This document shows positions 24,834-33,232 of a stretch of DNA of 54,176 bases, one piece after another. Within the stretch, counting starts at the first letter, position 1, and each line of letters starts with the position of its first letter. Both the position numbers and the translations under genes were made by a program. The stretch spans positions 1 through 54,176 of the forward strand of contig JANXSZ010000002.1 of NCBI GenBank assembly GCA_025356445.1, read 5' to 3'. The notes under the pieces were generated by a model that ran no database searches, was not told where the DNA came from, and was given only the letters and a program-made list of their open reading frames with translations. Source of the DNA: Betaproteobacteria bacterium (lineage in GTDB: Bacteria > Pseudomonadota > Gammaproteobacteria > Burkholderiales > Burkholderiaceae_C).

Positions 24834-24860
24834 TGATAAGCTATTCATTCCATAGCAACC
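24834..24860. repeat. dispersed intergenic repeat copy
   Basis: GATAAGCTATTCATTCCATA followed by GCAACC. It is a short copy of the GCTAT-AT-gap-ATAGC family, here 12 bases before the ATG of the racemase-like gene. Confidence 0.45.
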
Positions 24861-24872
24861 AACGTTCACCCC

Positions 24873-25745
24873 ATGAGCCCTGCCCTCAAACCCCTGCGCG
24901 GTGTGCGTATCTTGAGCCTCGCCTTGAACCTGCCCGGCCCCGCAGCCTTGATGCGCTGCCAACACATGGGTGCCACCTGCACCAAAGCCGAACCGCCTTC
25001 GGGCGACCCCATGGGCCTGTACAACAAATCTGCCTACGCCACGCTGCACACGGGCGTGAAGGTGCTGACAGCAGACCTTAAAACCGAAGCCGGTCAAAAA
25101 GCACTGCACAAGGCCCTCGCCAAAACAGACGTACTGCTGACCTCGTTCCGACCTTCGGCCATGGTCAAACTGGGCTTAACTTGGAAAGCTCTGCACAAGC
25201 AGTACCCCATGCTCTCCATGGTCTGTATCGTCGGTGCCCCCGGCGCGCGGGCCGAAGAGCCTGGCCATGATTTGACCTATCTGGCCGACAACGGCCTCGT
25301 CACCGGCTTCGACTTACCGCCCACGCTGTATGCCGACATGGGTGGCTCGCTGATGGCCAGTGAAGCCGTGCTGCAAGCCACCGTAGCGCGGCTCACCAAA
25401 GGCAAAGGCGTGAACCTCGAAGTCGCCTTGAGCGACGCTGCCGCCTACCTCGCCCAGCCCCGCAACTGGGGCCTGACCTTGCCCACCGGTGCCGTCGGCG
25501 GTGCCCACGCAGGCTACCGCGTCTACCCCTGCAAAGACGGCCGCGTAGCCGTCGCCGCCCTGGAACCCCACTTCGCCGCAGCCCTGTGCGCCGCAGCCGG
25601 TGTGAAATCATCCGCTGACCGCCTGGCGATGTTCAACCCTGCCACACACCAAACCATTGCCGCATGGCTGCTGAAGCAAACCCGCAAGAGCCTGGATAAG
25701 CTGGCAGTGGACAAGGATATTCCGCTGCATACGCTCTCAAAATAA
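24873..25745 (+). CDS. AMACR-like CoA racemase/CaiB-BaiF family protein
   Basis: Family III CoA-transferase fold protein of 290 residues, shorter than transferases and close to alpha-methylacyl-CoA racemase. The racemase-type general base pair is visible: H132 in GHDLTYLADNG and D155 in LYADMGG, equivalent to H126/D156 of the mycobacterial enzyme. It may racemise 2-methylacyl-CoA esters. It lies 81 bases after the IclR gene on the same strand. The C-terminus is short for AMACR (about 360 residues), so it may be a trimmed or divergent member. Confidence 0.8.
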   Translation: MSPALKPLRGVRILSLALNLPGPAALMRCQHMGATCTKAEPPSGDPMGLYNKSAYATLHTGVKVLTADLKTEAGQKALHKALAKTDVLLTSFRPSAMVKLGLTWKALHKQYPMLSMVCIVGAPGARAEEPGHDLTYLADNGLVTGFDLPPTLYADMGGSLMASEAVLQATVARLTKGKGVNLEVALSDAAAYLAQPRNWGLTLPTGAVGGAHAGYRVYPCKDGRVAVAALEPHFAAALCAAAGVKSSADRLAMFNPATHQTIAAWLLKQTRKSLDKLAVDKDIPLHTLSK

Positions 25746-25797
25746 TAGCTTCTTAAGCCTATTCAGATTACACAGGATTGGGTTTGATAGCAAAAAA
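25741..25797. repeat. dispersed intergenic repeat copy
   Basis: AATAATAGCTTCTTAAGCC at the left, then GGGTTTGATAGCAAAAAA at the right. This is a degenerate copy of the repeat family, spanning the stop codon of the racemase-like gene. Confidence 0.45.
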
Positions 25798-25820
25798 TGT
25801 GACTCAGACACCTACATTTT

Positions 25821-26114
25821 TTAAATCGCAGCAAGATTACCAACAACGGCTGAGAGCGTTTGGGCGGTTTCAAGCTTGAAGCGCGACACCAGCGTGGCGT
25901 GGTGGCGGGATGCTGTAGCGGCAATCAGCGTATCGTATGGGCCGATGGGTGTGCCTGCCGCTTCCAGTTCGGTACGAATACGGGCGGCTTGGGCTGCGCA
26001 TTCACTGTCAAACAGCAAAAGCTGCATCGGCAGCAGAAACTGCGCTAACGCGGCCAACCGAGGCGCAGCGGCGGTAGGCGGCAAGCGCAGCAACTCACAC
26101 CACAGTGCACGCAT
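25821..26114 (-). pseudogene. PIN-domain toxin (VapC-like) remnant
   Basis: Codes the C-terminal half of a VapC-type ribonuclease: AARIRTELEAAGTPIGPYDT, then LIAATASRHHATLVSRF, which includes the third acidic position of the PIN site. The N-terminal part with the first catalytic aspartate (LLDTNV-type) is missing and the tail after VSRF is unrelated. No antitoxin gene is next to it. It is probably a dead toxin left over from a vapBC locus. Confidence 0.65.
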
Positions 26115-26161
26115 CCTCCCCCAGGACGCGAACGCAACATAGCCCCATGGGGGAATCGTGT

Positions 26162-27346
26162 ATGCTGCGACGCCCCAAGTCGACCTTCATGAACACCCTT
26201 AGCCCTCATCACGCACAACAGGCCTCCCGAATCGCCCGCTTTCCTCTGGTTGATGGGCTGAAAGCCATAGCGGCACAGCTGATTGTGCTGCACCACTTCG
26301 CGGCCTACGGCCCGGTGTCCCACGCTGCACAGCGCTGGTTGCCCAATGTGGTGCCCTGGCTGTACGCGCACGGGCGGCTGGCGGTGCAGGTGTTTTTGGT
26401 GGTCAGCGGCTATCTGGCTGCGCGGGGGCTGTCTTCATCACGCACTGCTGTGCAAACGCCCTGGGTAGACATCACCAACCGCTATATCAGGCTGCTGACG
26501 CCCTACCTCGCCGCCCTGGTGTTGTCTGTGCTGTGCGCAAGCTGGGCACGGCCTTGGTTGCCGCAAGACGTGGTGCCTGACGCGCCGACATGGGCGCAGT
26601 GGCTGGCCCACGCGGGGTTGGTGCAAGGCCTGCTGGGCTTTGAGGCCCTGTCTGCGGGCGTGTGGTACGTGGCGATGGATTTCCAGCTGTTCGCCGTGTT
26701 GACCTTGCTGGTATGGGCTGGGCGTGGCGCAACCCGGCGGACGCAAACGTTGGTCGCGGCGTTGTGCGTGGCCTCTTTGCTGGGGTTCAACCGGTTTGCA
26801 GCTTTCGACAACTGGGCGGTTTACTTTTTTGGGGCCTACGGTTTGGGCGCACTGGCATGGTGGGCACGGCTACGGAAAGATGCTTCGCGCAGTGCACAAA
26901 CGCTGTTTTTACTGGCGGTGCTGTTAGGTGTGGCGGCTCTGGAACTGGATTTCAGGCCACGCATTGCACTGGCTTTGGGGGTTGCACTGGTATTGGTCGC
27001 GTGGGGCCATGGTTCTCAGCCTGAAACGCAAAACGACTCCGGCACCTCACTTCGGGCATGGGTAGCGCACCATTTGTCGATCAGTTGGGGGAGCGCCGTG
27101 CAACACCTTAGCCAAACGTCATACGCGCTGTTTTTGGTTCACTTCTCGGTGCTGCTGCTGGTCAACACCTTGTTCGCTCGCCTGGGCTTGACCCAGCCTG
27201 GGCTGGCGCTGTGTTTTGCTGTAGCAGGCTGGGGGGTGAGCCTTTGGGCGGCAACGGGGTTTCACCGCTGGGTAGAGTCCCCAGACGCCCCCTGGCGCGG
27301 GGTGTACTGGCCACGTCTGGCGTTACGCTCTTTATTACGCTATTGA
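26162..27346 (+). CDS. acyltransferase family 3 membrane protein
   Basis: Integral membrane O-acyltransferase of 394 residues (OafA/YrhL/NodX family) with about ten hydrophobic helices, the family N-terminus FPLVDGLKAIAAQLIVLHHF, and GRLAVQVFLVVSGYLAARGL. Such enzymes acetylate or succinylate surface sugars, lipids or exported molecules. ATG 26162 has GGGGGA 7 bases upstream; ATG 26189 is possible. No polysaccharide genes are nearby, so the substrate is unknown. It is convergent with the RES toxin gene. Confidence 0.85.
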   Translation: MLRRPKSTFMNTLSPHHAQQASRIARFPLVDGLKAIAAQLIVLHHFAAYGPVSHAAQRWLPNVVPWLYAHGRLAVQVFLVVSGYLAARGLSSSRTAVQTPWVDITNRYIRLLTPYLAALVLSVLCASWARPWLPQDVVPDAPTWAQWLAHAGLVQGLLGFEALSAGVWYVAMDFQLFAVLTLLVWAGRGATRRTQTLVAALCVASLLGFNRFAAFDNWAVYFFGAYGLGALAWWARLRKDASRSAQTLFLLAVLLGVAALELDFRPRIALALGVALVLVAWGHGSQPETQNDSGTSLRAWVAHHLSISWGSAVQHLSQTSYALFLVHFSVLLLVNTLFARLGLTQPGLALCFAVAGWGVSLWAATGFHRWVESPDAPWRGVYWPRLALRSLLRY

Positions 27347-27379
27347 TTCAATAGCTGCTAGCGCCCACCTGTAGAGCGT
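27339..27379. repeat. dispersed repeat overlapping the downstream copy of the ygiQ end
   Basis: GCTATTGATTCAATAGCTGC, then TAGCGCCCACCTGTAGAGCG. It closely parallels the copy at 47541-47580 (GCTATTCATACAATAGCT, GCCCATCTACAGCGC). Its right part forms the start of the 36-base direct repeat that flanks the RES-Xre module. Confidence 0.6.
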
Positions 27380-27397
27380 TGCGAGGCTTTTTTCTTC
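27362..27397 (-). repeat. direct repeat copy 1, orphan ygiQ 3' end
   Basis: Matches 28455-28490 at 34 of 36 bases. Read on the minus strand it codes KKKASQRSTGGR and then TAG, the same C-terminus as intact YgiQ ([12 protein letters not shown]). With copy 2 it brackets the RES-Xre pair, 1,093 bases apart. Copy 1 is probably the original gene end, now cut off from ygiQ. Confidence 0.85.
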
Positions 27398-27421
27398 GAA
27401 TTAGATTAGCCAGCGATACAG

Positions 27422-27943
27422 TTACAACCAAGAGCTTTGGTCTTTTGGCAAGGCTTGATTCGGATCAAACACAACCAAGGAATCCGCTGTAGTCAGCGTG
27501 CTCAGAAACACCACCAAATTGCTACCGCCGGGGTTAGTGACTGATGGAAACAGAATGCCTTGGCTTCCCTCTGCGATCGCTTCATCGGCAATCACCCAAC
27601 TTGGCGGCTCTACGCGCTGGTTGAACCACAGCTTACGCCAATCACAGAAAAAATCATTCCACAAAGCTGGCCAATGTTCGGCATCAAAGCACCCTCGAAA
27701 ATCAGCTACGCGCGTCAACTTGATGCAGTAACTCACCAACGTACCTGGGGGCAGCAGGCTGGACACCTGCTGGTATTCCTTGATAGCAGTTTCGGTTTCC
27801 AGCGCCACATACAGCGCCTCTAACCCAATGCGGTTCAACCGGCCACCATGGGTGGCGGCTCCCGCACCGCTGAGGGGTGAAACGGCCCATTTTGGTGTGT
27901 GCATCCGGTAGGCAACCACCGCGTCCAGCGCGGTAAAGATCAT
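27422..27943 (-). CDS. RES-domain toxin
   Basis: RES-family toxin of 173 residues, a class that depletes NAD+ by ADP-ribosyltransferase-like NADase activity. Conserved RES features are the first arginine in AYRMHTPKWA (R13), PLSGAGAATHGGRLNRIG with R35, ALYVALETETAIKEYQQ with E56, and the C-terminal LFPSVTNPGGSNLVVF. It overlaps the antitoxin stop by 4 bases (ATGA), the usual antitoxin-first order for RES-Xre. Length and motifs appear complete. It lies with its partner between two direct repeats of the ygiQ end. Confidence 0.9.
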   Translation of the reverse strand: MIFTALDAVVAYRMHTPKWAVSPLSGAGAATHGGRLNRIGLEALYVALETETAIKEYQQVSSLLPPGTLVSYCIKLTRVADFRGCFDAEHWPALWNDFFCDWRKLWFNQRVEPPSWVIADEAIAEGSQGILFPSVTNPGGSNLVVFLSTLTTADSLVVFDPNQALPKDQSSWL

Positions 27944-28350
27944 CCTGTGGCCCCCGCCTCCAGCGAAGCTACGTAACGCAGCACGTCTTCGGAACGGCCA
28001 TCCACCACCAACTGCTCTGCGGTCTTGTAGGCGAATGGCGGCAAAGGCTCATTGCGGTACCAAAAAATGGCGGAAGGCACATCCTTGTTGATATCGGTCG
28101 CGGCGCGCAATACCCGTACAGCTTCGCGCAAAAAGCGCTGAACGCTTTCTGACTCTGGCGCGCGGTTGATGGTGTTGCGATGGACATGCGCCTGTCCAGC
28201 CAGCGTTTGCAAATCAATGTGCATTGCCTCGGAAAAGCGCTTGGGCGACAAAATGGGTGCCGTGCTCACGTTTTCTCGTAAAAAGGCCAATAAACCACCA
28301 AACTGGGCACTCGGTGTAATTGCGCTGTTGTAAGCCATTGCCATGTTCAT
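27940..28350 (-). CDS. Xre/ParS/MbcA-type antitoxin (RES partner)
   Basis: Antitoxin of 136 residues. A Xre-like helix-turn-helix occupies about 35-65 (SPKRFSEAMHIDLQTLAGQAHVHRNTINRA). The C-terminal toxin-binding domain (DUF2384, MbcA/ParS) includes AIFWYRNEPLPPFAYKTAEQLVVDGRSEDVLRYVASLEAG. It neutralises the RES NADase and should repress its own promoter; a palindrome lies upstream. GAGG precedes ATG 28350. Confidence 0.9.
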   Translation of the reverse strand: MNMAMAYNSAITPSAQFGGLLAFLRENVSTAPILSPKRFSEAMHIDLQTLAGQAHVHRNTINRAPESESVQRFLREAVRVLRAATDINKDVPSAIFWYRNEPLPPFAYKTAEQLVVDGRSEDVLRYVASLEAGATG

Positions 28351-28370
28351 GGACTACCTCAAACTATAGT

Positions 28371-28396
28371 TGCATTGATACTGCATCAATAATGCA
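28371..28396. promoter_or_regulatory. candidate operator of the RES-Xre operon
   Basis: An imperfect inverted repeat: TGCATTGAT (28371-28379) and ATCAATAATGCA (28385-28396), with arms facing around TACTG-type centre bases. It lies 21 bases upstream of the antitoxin start and next to a -10-like TATAGT (minus strand, 28364-28369). Its position suits autorepression by the Xre antitoxin. Confidence 0.55.
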
Positions 28397-28450
28397 CTAT
28401 TTTTGAATTCAGCGCAAATTTACCTGGTTTGCCAACTTGTCAACTTGTCA

Positions 28451-30841
28451 TTAACGCCCGCCTGTAGCGCGTTGCGAGGCTTTTTTCTTCCCGCTGCCGT
28501 TGTCACGAGGTGGCAAGCCGGTGTGCTGGGTCAGCAGGCGGCCGGGTTGGGCTTTCACCTTCATGGCGACGGTTTTTGCACCAGCGGGTGCCGCACTCTC
28601 GCCTACGGAAGTCGAGTTCTTCTTGCGCGCACTTTGGTAGCTGCCATCGGTCAACGGTTGGTAGGTGGGGATGAGGTGGTGCTTGCCGTTACCGATCAGG
28701 TCGTTGCGCCCCATCGCCTTAAGGGCTTCGCGCAGCAGAGGCCAGTTGTTGGCATCATGGTAGCGCAAAAAGGCTTTGTGCAGGCGGCGGCGTTTGTCGC
28801 CACGCACGATGTCCACGGTTTCGCTGTCGCGGGTGATTTTGCGCAGCGGGTTGCGGTTGGTGTGGTACATCGTCGTGGCTGTGGCCATGGGGGACGGGTA
28901 GAAGGTCTGCACCTGGTCGGCACGAAAGCCATTTTTCTTCAGCCAAATGGCCAGGTTCATCATGTCTTCGTCGCTGGTACCGGGGTGGGCAGCAATGAAG
29001 TAAGGGATGAGGTACTGCTTCTTACCGGCCTCGGCGCTGTACTTCTCAAACAGGGTTTTGAACTTGTCGTAGCTGCCGATGCCCGGCTTCATCATCTTGG
29101 TGAGCGGGCCTTGCTCGGTGTGCTCGGGGGCGATTTTGAGGTAGCCACCGACATGGTGCGTGACCAGTTCTTTCACGTATTCGGGTGACTGCACAGCCAA
29201 GTCGTAGCGCAGACCAGAGCTGATGAGGATCTTTTTGACGCCTTTGAGCGCCCTCGCCCGGCGGTACATCTTGATGAGGGGCGCGTGGTCGGTGTTGAGG
29301 TTCGAGCAAATGCCGGGGTAAACGCACGAGGGCTTGCGGCACGCGGCTTCGATCTCGGGGCTTTTGCAACCGATGCGGTACATATTGGCCGTAGGGCCGC
29401 CCAGGTCAGAGATGGTGCCGGTGAAGCCCTTCACGCTATCGCGAATCGCTTCGATCTCTTTGATGACGGAATCTTCCGAGCGGCTTTGGATGATGCGGCC
29501 TTCGTGCTCGGTGATCGAGCAAAAGGTGCAACCACCGAAACAGCCGCGCATGATGTTGACGCTCAGGCGGATCATCTCCCAGGCGGGGATTTTGGTGGTG
29601 TGCTCGTGGCTGCCGTTCTCATCCGCGTAGCTGGGGTGCGGGCTGCGGGCGTAGGCCAGGTCGAACACGAAGTCCATCTCGGGCGTGGTCAGCGGGATGG
29701 GGGGCGGGTTGATCCACACATCGCGGGCCGTCACGCCTTCGCCATGAGCCTGCACCAAAGAGCGGGCATTGCCAGGGTTCGTTTCCAGGTGCAGCACGCG
29801 GTTGGCATGGGCGTAGAGCACCGGATCGCTTTTGACCTGCTCGTAAGACGGCAGACGGATGACGGAGCGCTCGCGTGGGGGAACTTTGAGCTTCGCCTTG
29901 GCTTGCAAAGCTGGGTTGGGCATGAAGGTGAGCGGCTTCACGGTGAACGCCCCATCAGCCTGCGCTTTGACAGCGACATCGTTTGCCGCATCCTCTTTGG
30001 AGCAAGTGGCACCCTGCGCCTTGGCTTGGTCGGAAGTCGTCATGTACGGGTTGACATGCGCTTCCACTCGGCCTGGAGCGTCCACGCTGGTGGAGTCAAT
30101 CTCGAACCAGCCTTGGCCGGTGTCATCGTCCGATCGGCGTACGAACGCGGTGCCACGCACGTCGGTGATCTTTTGCACTGGCTCTTTGGCTGCCAGACGG
30201 TGGGCAATCTCGACAATGGCACGCTCAGCGTTGCCGTACAGCAGCAGGTCGCATTTGGCGTCCACCACCACGGAGCGGCGCACCTTGTCTGACCAGTAGT
30301 CGTAATGCGCAATGCGGCGCAAAGAGCCTTCGATGCCGCCCAGCACGATGGGCACATCGCTGTAGGCTTCGCGGCAACGCTGGCTGTAAACGATGGCCGC
30401 ACGGTCAGGCCGCTTGCCGCCCACGTCACCAGGGGTGTAGGCGTCGTCGCTGCGGATTTTGCGGTCAGCGGTGTAGCGGTTGATCATGGAATCCATGTTG
30501 CCCGAGGTCACGCCGTAGAACAAATTGGGTTTGCCCAAGACGCGGAACGGCTCAGCACTTTGCCACTCAGGTTGCGCAATGATGCCTACGCGAAAGCCTT
30601 GCGATTCCAGCATGCGGCCAATCACCGCCATGCCAAAGCTGGGGTGATCGACATAGGCATCGCCGGTGACGATGATGATGTCGCAACTGTCCCAACCCAG
30701 AGCGGTCATCTCTGCCCGGGTCGTGGGCAAGAATTTGGCCGTGCCAAAACGGGCTGCCCAGTACTTGCGGTAGCTGGTCAGCGGTTTGGCGGGGCGCGGG
30801 AAAAGTGACACGTCGGTGAAGACGCTGGGTGTTGCGGTCAT
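28451..30841 (-). CDS. ygiQ: YgiQ-family radical SAM protein (UPF0313)
   Basis: Radical SAM protein of 796 residues. The [4Fe-4S] motif CxxxCxxC is at C434, C438 and C441 ([19 protein letters not shown]). The N-terminal UPF0313 domain starts [20 protein letters not shown], and the C-terminal DUF3362 region ends in a basic tail [12 protein letters not shown]. The biochemical function of YgiQ is not established. The last codons lie in the 36-base direct repeat (28455-28490) tied to the RES-Xre insertion. It is divergent from the acyltransferase gene at 30965. Confidence 0.92.
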   Translation of the reverse strand: MTATPSVFTDVSLFPRPAKPLTSYRKYWAARFGTAKFLPTTRAEMTALGWDSCDIIIVTGDAYVDHPSFGMAVIGRMLESQGFRVGIIAQPEWQSAEPFRVLGKPNLFYGVTSGNMDSMINRYTADRKIRSDDAYTPGDVGGKRPDRAAIVYSQRCREAYSDVPIVLGGIEGSLRRIAHYDYWSDKVRRSVVVDAKCDLLLYGNAERAIVEIAHRLAAKEPVQKITDVRGTAFVRRSDDDTGQGWFEIDSTSVDAPGRVEAHVNPYMTTSDQAKAQGATCSKEDAANDVAVKAQADGAFTVKPLTFMPNPALQAKAKLKVPPRERSVIRLPSYEQVKSDPVLYAHANRVLHLETNPGNARSLVQAHGEGVTARDVWINPPPIPLTTPEMDFVFDLAYARSPHPSYADENGSHEHTTKIPAWEMIRLSVNIMRGCFGGCTFCSITEHEGRIIQSRSEDSVIKEIEAIRDSVKGFTGTISDLGGPTANMYRIGCKSPEIEAACRKPSCVYPGICSNLNTDHAPLIKMYRRARALKGVKKILISSGLRYDLAVQSPEYVKELVTHHVGGYLKIAPEHTEQGPLTKMMKPGIGSYDKFKTLFEKYSAEAGKKQYLIPYFIAAHPGTSDEDMMNLAIWLKKNGFRADQVQTFYPSPMATATTMYHTNRNPLRKITRDSETVDIVRGDKRRRLHKAFLRYHDANNWPLLREALKAMGRNDLIGNGKHHLIPTYQPLTDGSYQSARKKNSTSVGESAAPAGAKTVAMKVKAQPGRLLTQHTGLPPRDNGSGKKKASQRATGGR
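28455..28490 (-). repeat. direct repeat copy 2, current ygiQ 3' end
   Basis: Partner of 27362-27397, with 34 of 36 identical bases. It codes the YgiQ C-terminus and is followed by TAA instead of the TAG of copy 1. Just outside it, CAACTTGT is tandemly repeated at 28433-28440 and 28441-28448. Confidence 0.85.
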
Positions 30842-30964
30842 GGGGGGCTATCGTGAGGGAAGCCATGATTTTACGGCTTTGGCGCACAAGAGCTCGGGCA
30901 AACCCTGCTTTAGCCACCGGCTTACGGGCAAATAGCACCAAGATGGTGACGGATAATTTCGCCC

Positions 30965-31552
30965 ATGCATCGCACTCTCTTCACGACCCCAGTGGTCAAC
31001 ACCCTGCTCCGTGGCGCTTCCATCGCTTTTTTGAAACTCGCGGGCTGGAAAATTGAGGGCTGTTTGCCAGCCCATACCACCAAGTGTGTGCTGATTGCAG
31101 CCCCCCACACCAGCAACTGGGATTTGCCGTACACGCTGATGGTGGCCTTCGTCTTGCGGCTGAACATCTACTGGATGGGCAAAAGCAGCCTGTTCAAGCC
31201 GCCTTTTCGTGGCGTAATGATGTGGTTGGGCGGCATCCCGGTGAACCGCGAACAGTCTACAAACCTGGTTGCCGCCTCCGCAGAGGCGCTGCGCACCGCC
31301 GAAGGCCTGGTGCAATTGGTTGTCCCCCCCGAGGGCACGCGCAGCAAAACACGTTACTGGAAAACAGGCTTTTACTACATTGCGCTGGGCGCAAAGGTGC
31401 CGATTGTGATGGCCTACATGGACTATGCCAACAAGCGCAGCGGCCTTGGCCCCATGGTGCAACCCAGTGGGGACATTGAGAAAGACATGCTGCTGGTCAA
31501 AGCGTTTTACGCCCCTTTCAAAGGTAAAAATGCAGACCAGTTTGACACTTAA
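30965..31552 (+). CDS. 1-acyl-sn-glycerol-3-phosphate acyltransferase-like protein
   Basis: PlsC-family acyltransferase of 195 residues. Motif H-x4-D is HTSNWD (H48, D53), the acceptor motif is PEGTRS near 122-127, and an N-terminal amphipathic segment precedes GWKIEG. It probably transfers fatty acid to a lysophospholipid or similar lipid at the inner membrane. It is smaller than housekeeping PlsC (about 240 residues), so a side role is possible. It converges with phoD across the palindromic stretch at 31547-31576. Confidence 0.85.
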   Translation: MHRTLFTTPVVNTLLRGASIAFLKLAGWKIEGCLPAHTTKCVLIAAPHTSNWDLPYTLMVAFVLRLNIYWMGKSSLFKPPFRGVMMWLGGIPVNREQSTNLVAASAEALRTAEGLVQLVVPPEGTRSKTRYWKTGFYYIALGAKVPIVMAYMDYANKRSGLGPMVQPSGDIEKDMLLVKAFYAPFKGKNADQFDT

Positions 31553-31576
31553 GACTTAAGTCTTAAAACTTAAGTC
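31547..31576. repeat. palindrome with triple ACTTAAG at convergent gene ends
   Basis: TTAAGACTTAAGTCTTAA (31549-31566) is a perfect 18-base palindrome, and ACTTAAG occurs three times across 31547-31576. The stop codons of both the acyltransferase (31550-31552) and phoD (31570-31572) lie inside it. It has no T-run, so it is not a standard terminator. Confidence 0.6.
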
Positions 31577-33195
31577 GGCGTAACTGCTGCGGCAATGACA
31601 GCCCGACCTGCGTCGACCTCAAACTTGGCCAACGTCTCAACTTGGCTGCGGCGCTCAGTCACGGAGTCCACCACCCGCAGGGTCGTTGTCAGGCGCTGGG
31701 GGGTGAATTCGACCACACCATAGCCTTTGCGCTCGGTGTTGGCAAACACAAAATGAGGGTTTTCAGCCAGCCATTCCGTTGTTTTGGTGCTGCCGCTGGA
31801 ACGTGAGGTGATACTGGTGCCACAGAACTCCACACCCAGGCTTTCGCTGCGGGGGTTGTTGTAGTCGGCTTTGACATGGCCCACCCAGTTTTCGTGCACA
31901 TCACCCCCCAGCAAGACGGGGTTCGGGACATGGTGGCGCTGCAGCGAATGGGTCAATCTCTGGCGGGCTGGTGCATAGCCGTCCCAACCGTCGTTCCAGA
32001 AAAATTGATCAGGGCCGGGGCGAAAATCACGCTGGCCGAACAGGCTTTGCTGACCGATGATGTTCCAGGTGGCGCTTCCAGCAGTTTGAAACTGGCGATC
32101 CAACCACTGCTCCTGGGCCTTGCCAAGCAGGCTGCGAGCAGGGTCGTTCCAGCTGGGGCAGGTGCGTGGGTCAAGTGCGCCTGAACCTGGGTTTCCCTCA
32201 GGTGTGCAGGCTTGGGGAGAGCGGTATTGGCGACTGTCCAGCAGGGTCATGTTGGCCAAGTTTCCAAATGCGACATGGCTGTAAAGGCGCATCTCGGCCC
32301 CTGCACTCAACCCGTTCAGCGCCTGCGTCAGCACGCTAGCACGCAAAGGCATGTGCTCATAGTAGGCTTGGTAGGCAGCGGCGCGGCGGGCCGTGAAGCT
32401 ATCGACAGCGGGGCTGTTTTTACCCGTGCTGCCCGCCGTCAAGCCTGCGTAGTCGTTTTGCACCTCGTGGTCATCCCAGGTCATCAACCAGGGACAGGCA
32501 GCGTGCATGGCCTGCAACTCAGGCTCCGCTTTGTACAGGGCATAGCGTGCACGGTAGTCGCCCAGTGTCAGCAGCCAGCCCCCGCTGGGGGTGCGGTTGG
32601 GACGGCGGATACGGCCAGTGGTGCCAGGGGTTTCGTAGAGGTAATCGCCCAAAAACAGCACTACATCCAGATCTTCTTGCAGCATGTGGGTGTAGGCGCT
32701 GAAATAGCCGTCTTCCCATTTTTGGCACGAGGCATAAGCCAGGCGCAACGCCGATGCTTTCGCGCCGGGTGCAGGGAACGTACGGGTTCGACCTGCCGGG
32801 CTGGCCACGCCCCCCGCGATAAAGCGGTAAAAATACCAGCGGTCAGACTCCAGACCGTGCAGCTCCACATGCACGGAATGCGCCAATTCAGGCAGCGCCT
32901 GGGCTTGGCCACGTTGGGCCATGCGCACAAATTGTTCATCATGGGCCAATTCCCACTGCACAGTGACAGGTGAGGCAGACAAAGCGGACTGTCCTAGCAA
33001 ACCGAGGTCCACCAAACGCGTCCACAGCACCACCCCATCATGCGTCGGTGACCCACTGGCCACACCCAACTTGAATGGGCTGTCAGCAGAACGGGGAAGC
33101 GCCTGCGCTTGGCTCCAGGCACTGCGGGGCAACCACAGCGGCAAGGCTGCGGCGTGTACCGCTTTAAACAAACTACGGCGGGTAAGGCTTTTCAT
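31570..33195 (-). CDS. phoD: PhoD-family alkaline phosphatase/phosphodiesterase
   Basis: Exported metallophosphatase of 541 residues. A twin-arginine signal (TRRSLFKAVHAAALPLWLP) shows export folded with its Fe3+/Ca2+ cofactor. PhoD signatures are YASCQKWEDGYF, VVLFLGDYLYE, TWDDHEVQNDY and LGGDVHENW. It releases phosphate from phosphomono- or diesters in the periplasm. ATG 33195 is used because the TAT signal begins there; a longer frame adds unrelated residues. It is divergent from the GGDEF-EAL gene, with only 37 bases between starts. Confidence 0.93.
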   Translation of the reverse strand: MKSLTRRSLFKAVHAAALPLWLPRSAWSQAQALPRSADSPFKLGVASGSPTHDGVVLWTRLVDLGLLGQSALSASPVTVQWELAHDEQFVRMAQRGQAQALPELAHSVHVELHGLESDRWYFYRFIAGGVASPAGRTRTFPAPGAKASALRLAYASCQKWEDGYFSAYTHMLQEDLDVVLFLGDYLYETPGTTGRIRRPNRTPSGGWLLTLGDYRARYALYKAEPELQAMHAACPWLMTWDDHEVQNDYAGLTAGSTGKNSPAVDSFTARRAAAYQAYYEHMPLRASVLTQALNGLSAGAEMRLYSHVAFGNLANMTLLDSRQYRSPQACTPEGNPGSGALDPRTCPSWNDPARSLLGKAQEQWLDRQFQTAGSATWNIIGQQSLFGQRDFRPGPDQFFWNDGWDGYAPARQRLTHSLQRHHVPNPVLLGGDVHENWVGHVKADYNNPRSESLGVEFCGTSITSRSSGSTKTTEWLAENPHFVFANTERKGYGVVEFTPQRLTTTLRVVDSVTERRSQVETLAKFEVDAGRAVIAAAVTPT

Positions 33196-33232
33196 TGTGT
33201 GAATAATAGAGAACAAACCCAAAATCAGCATC

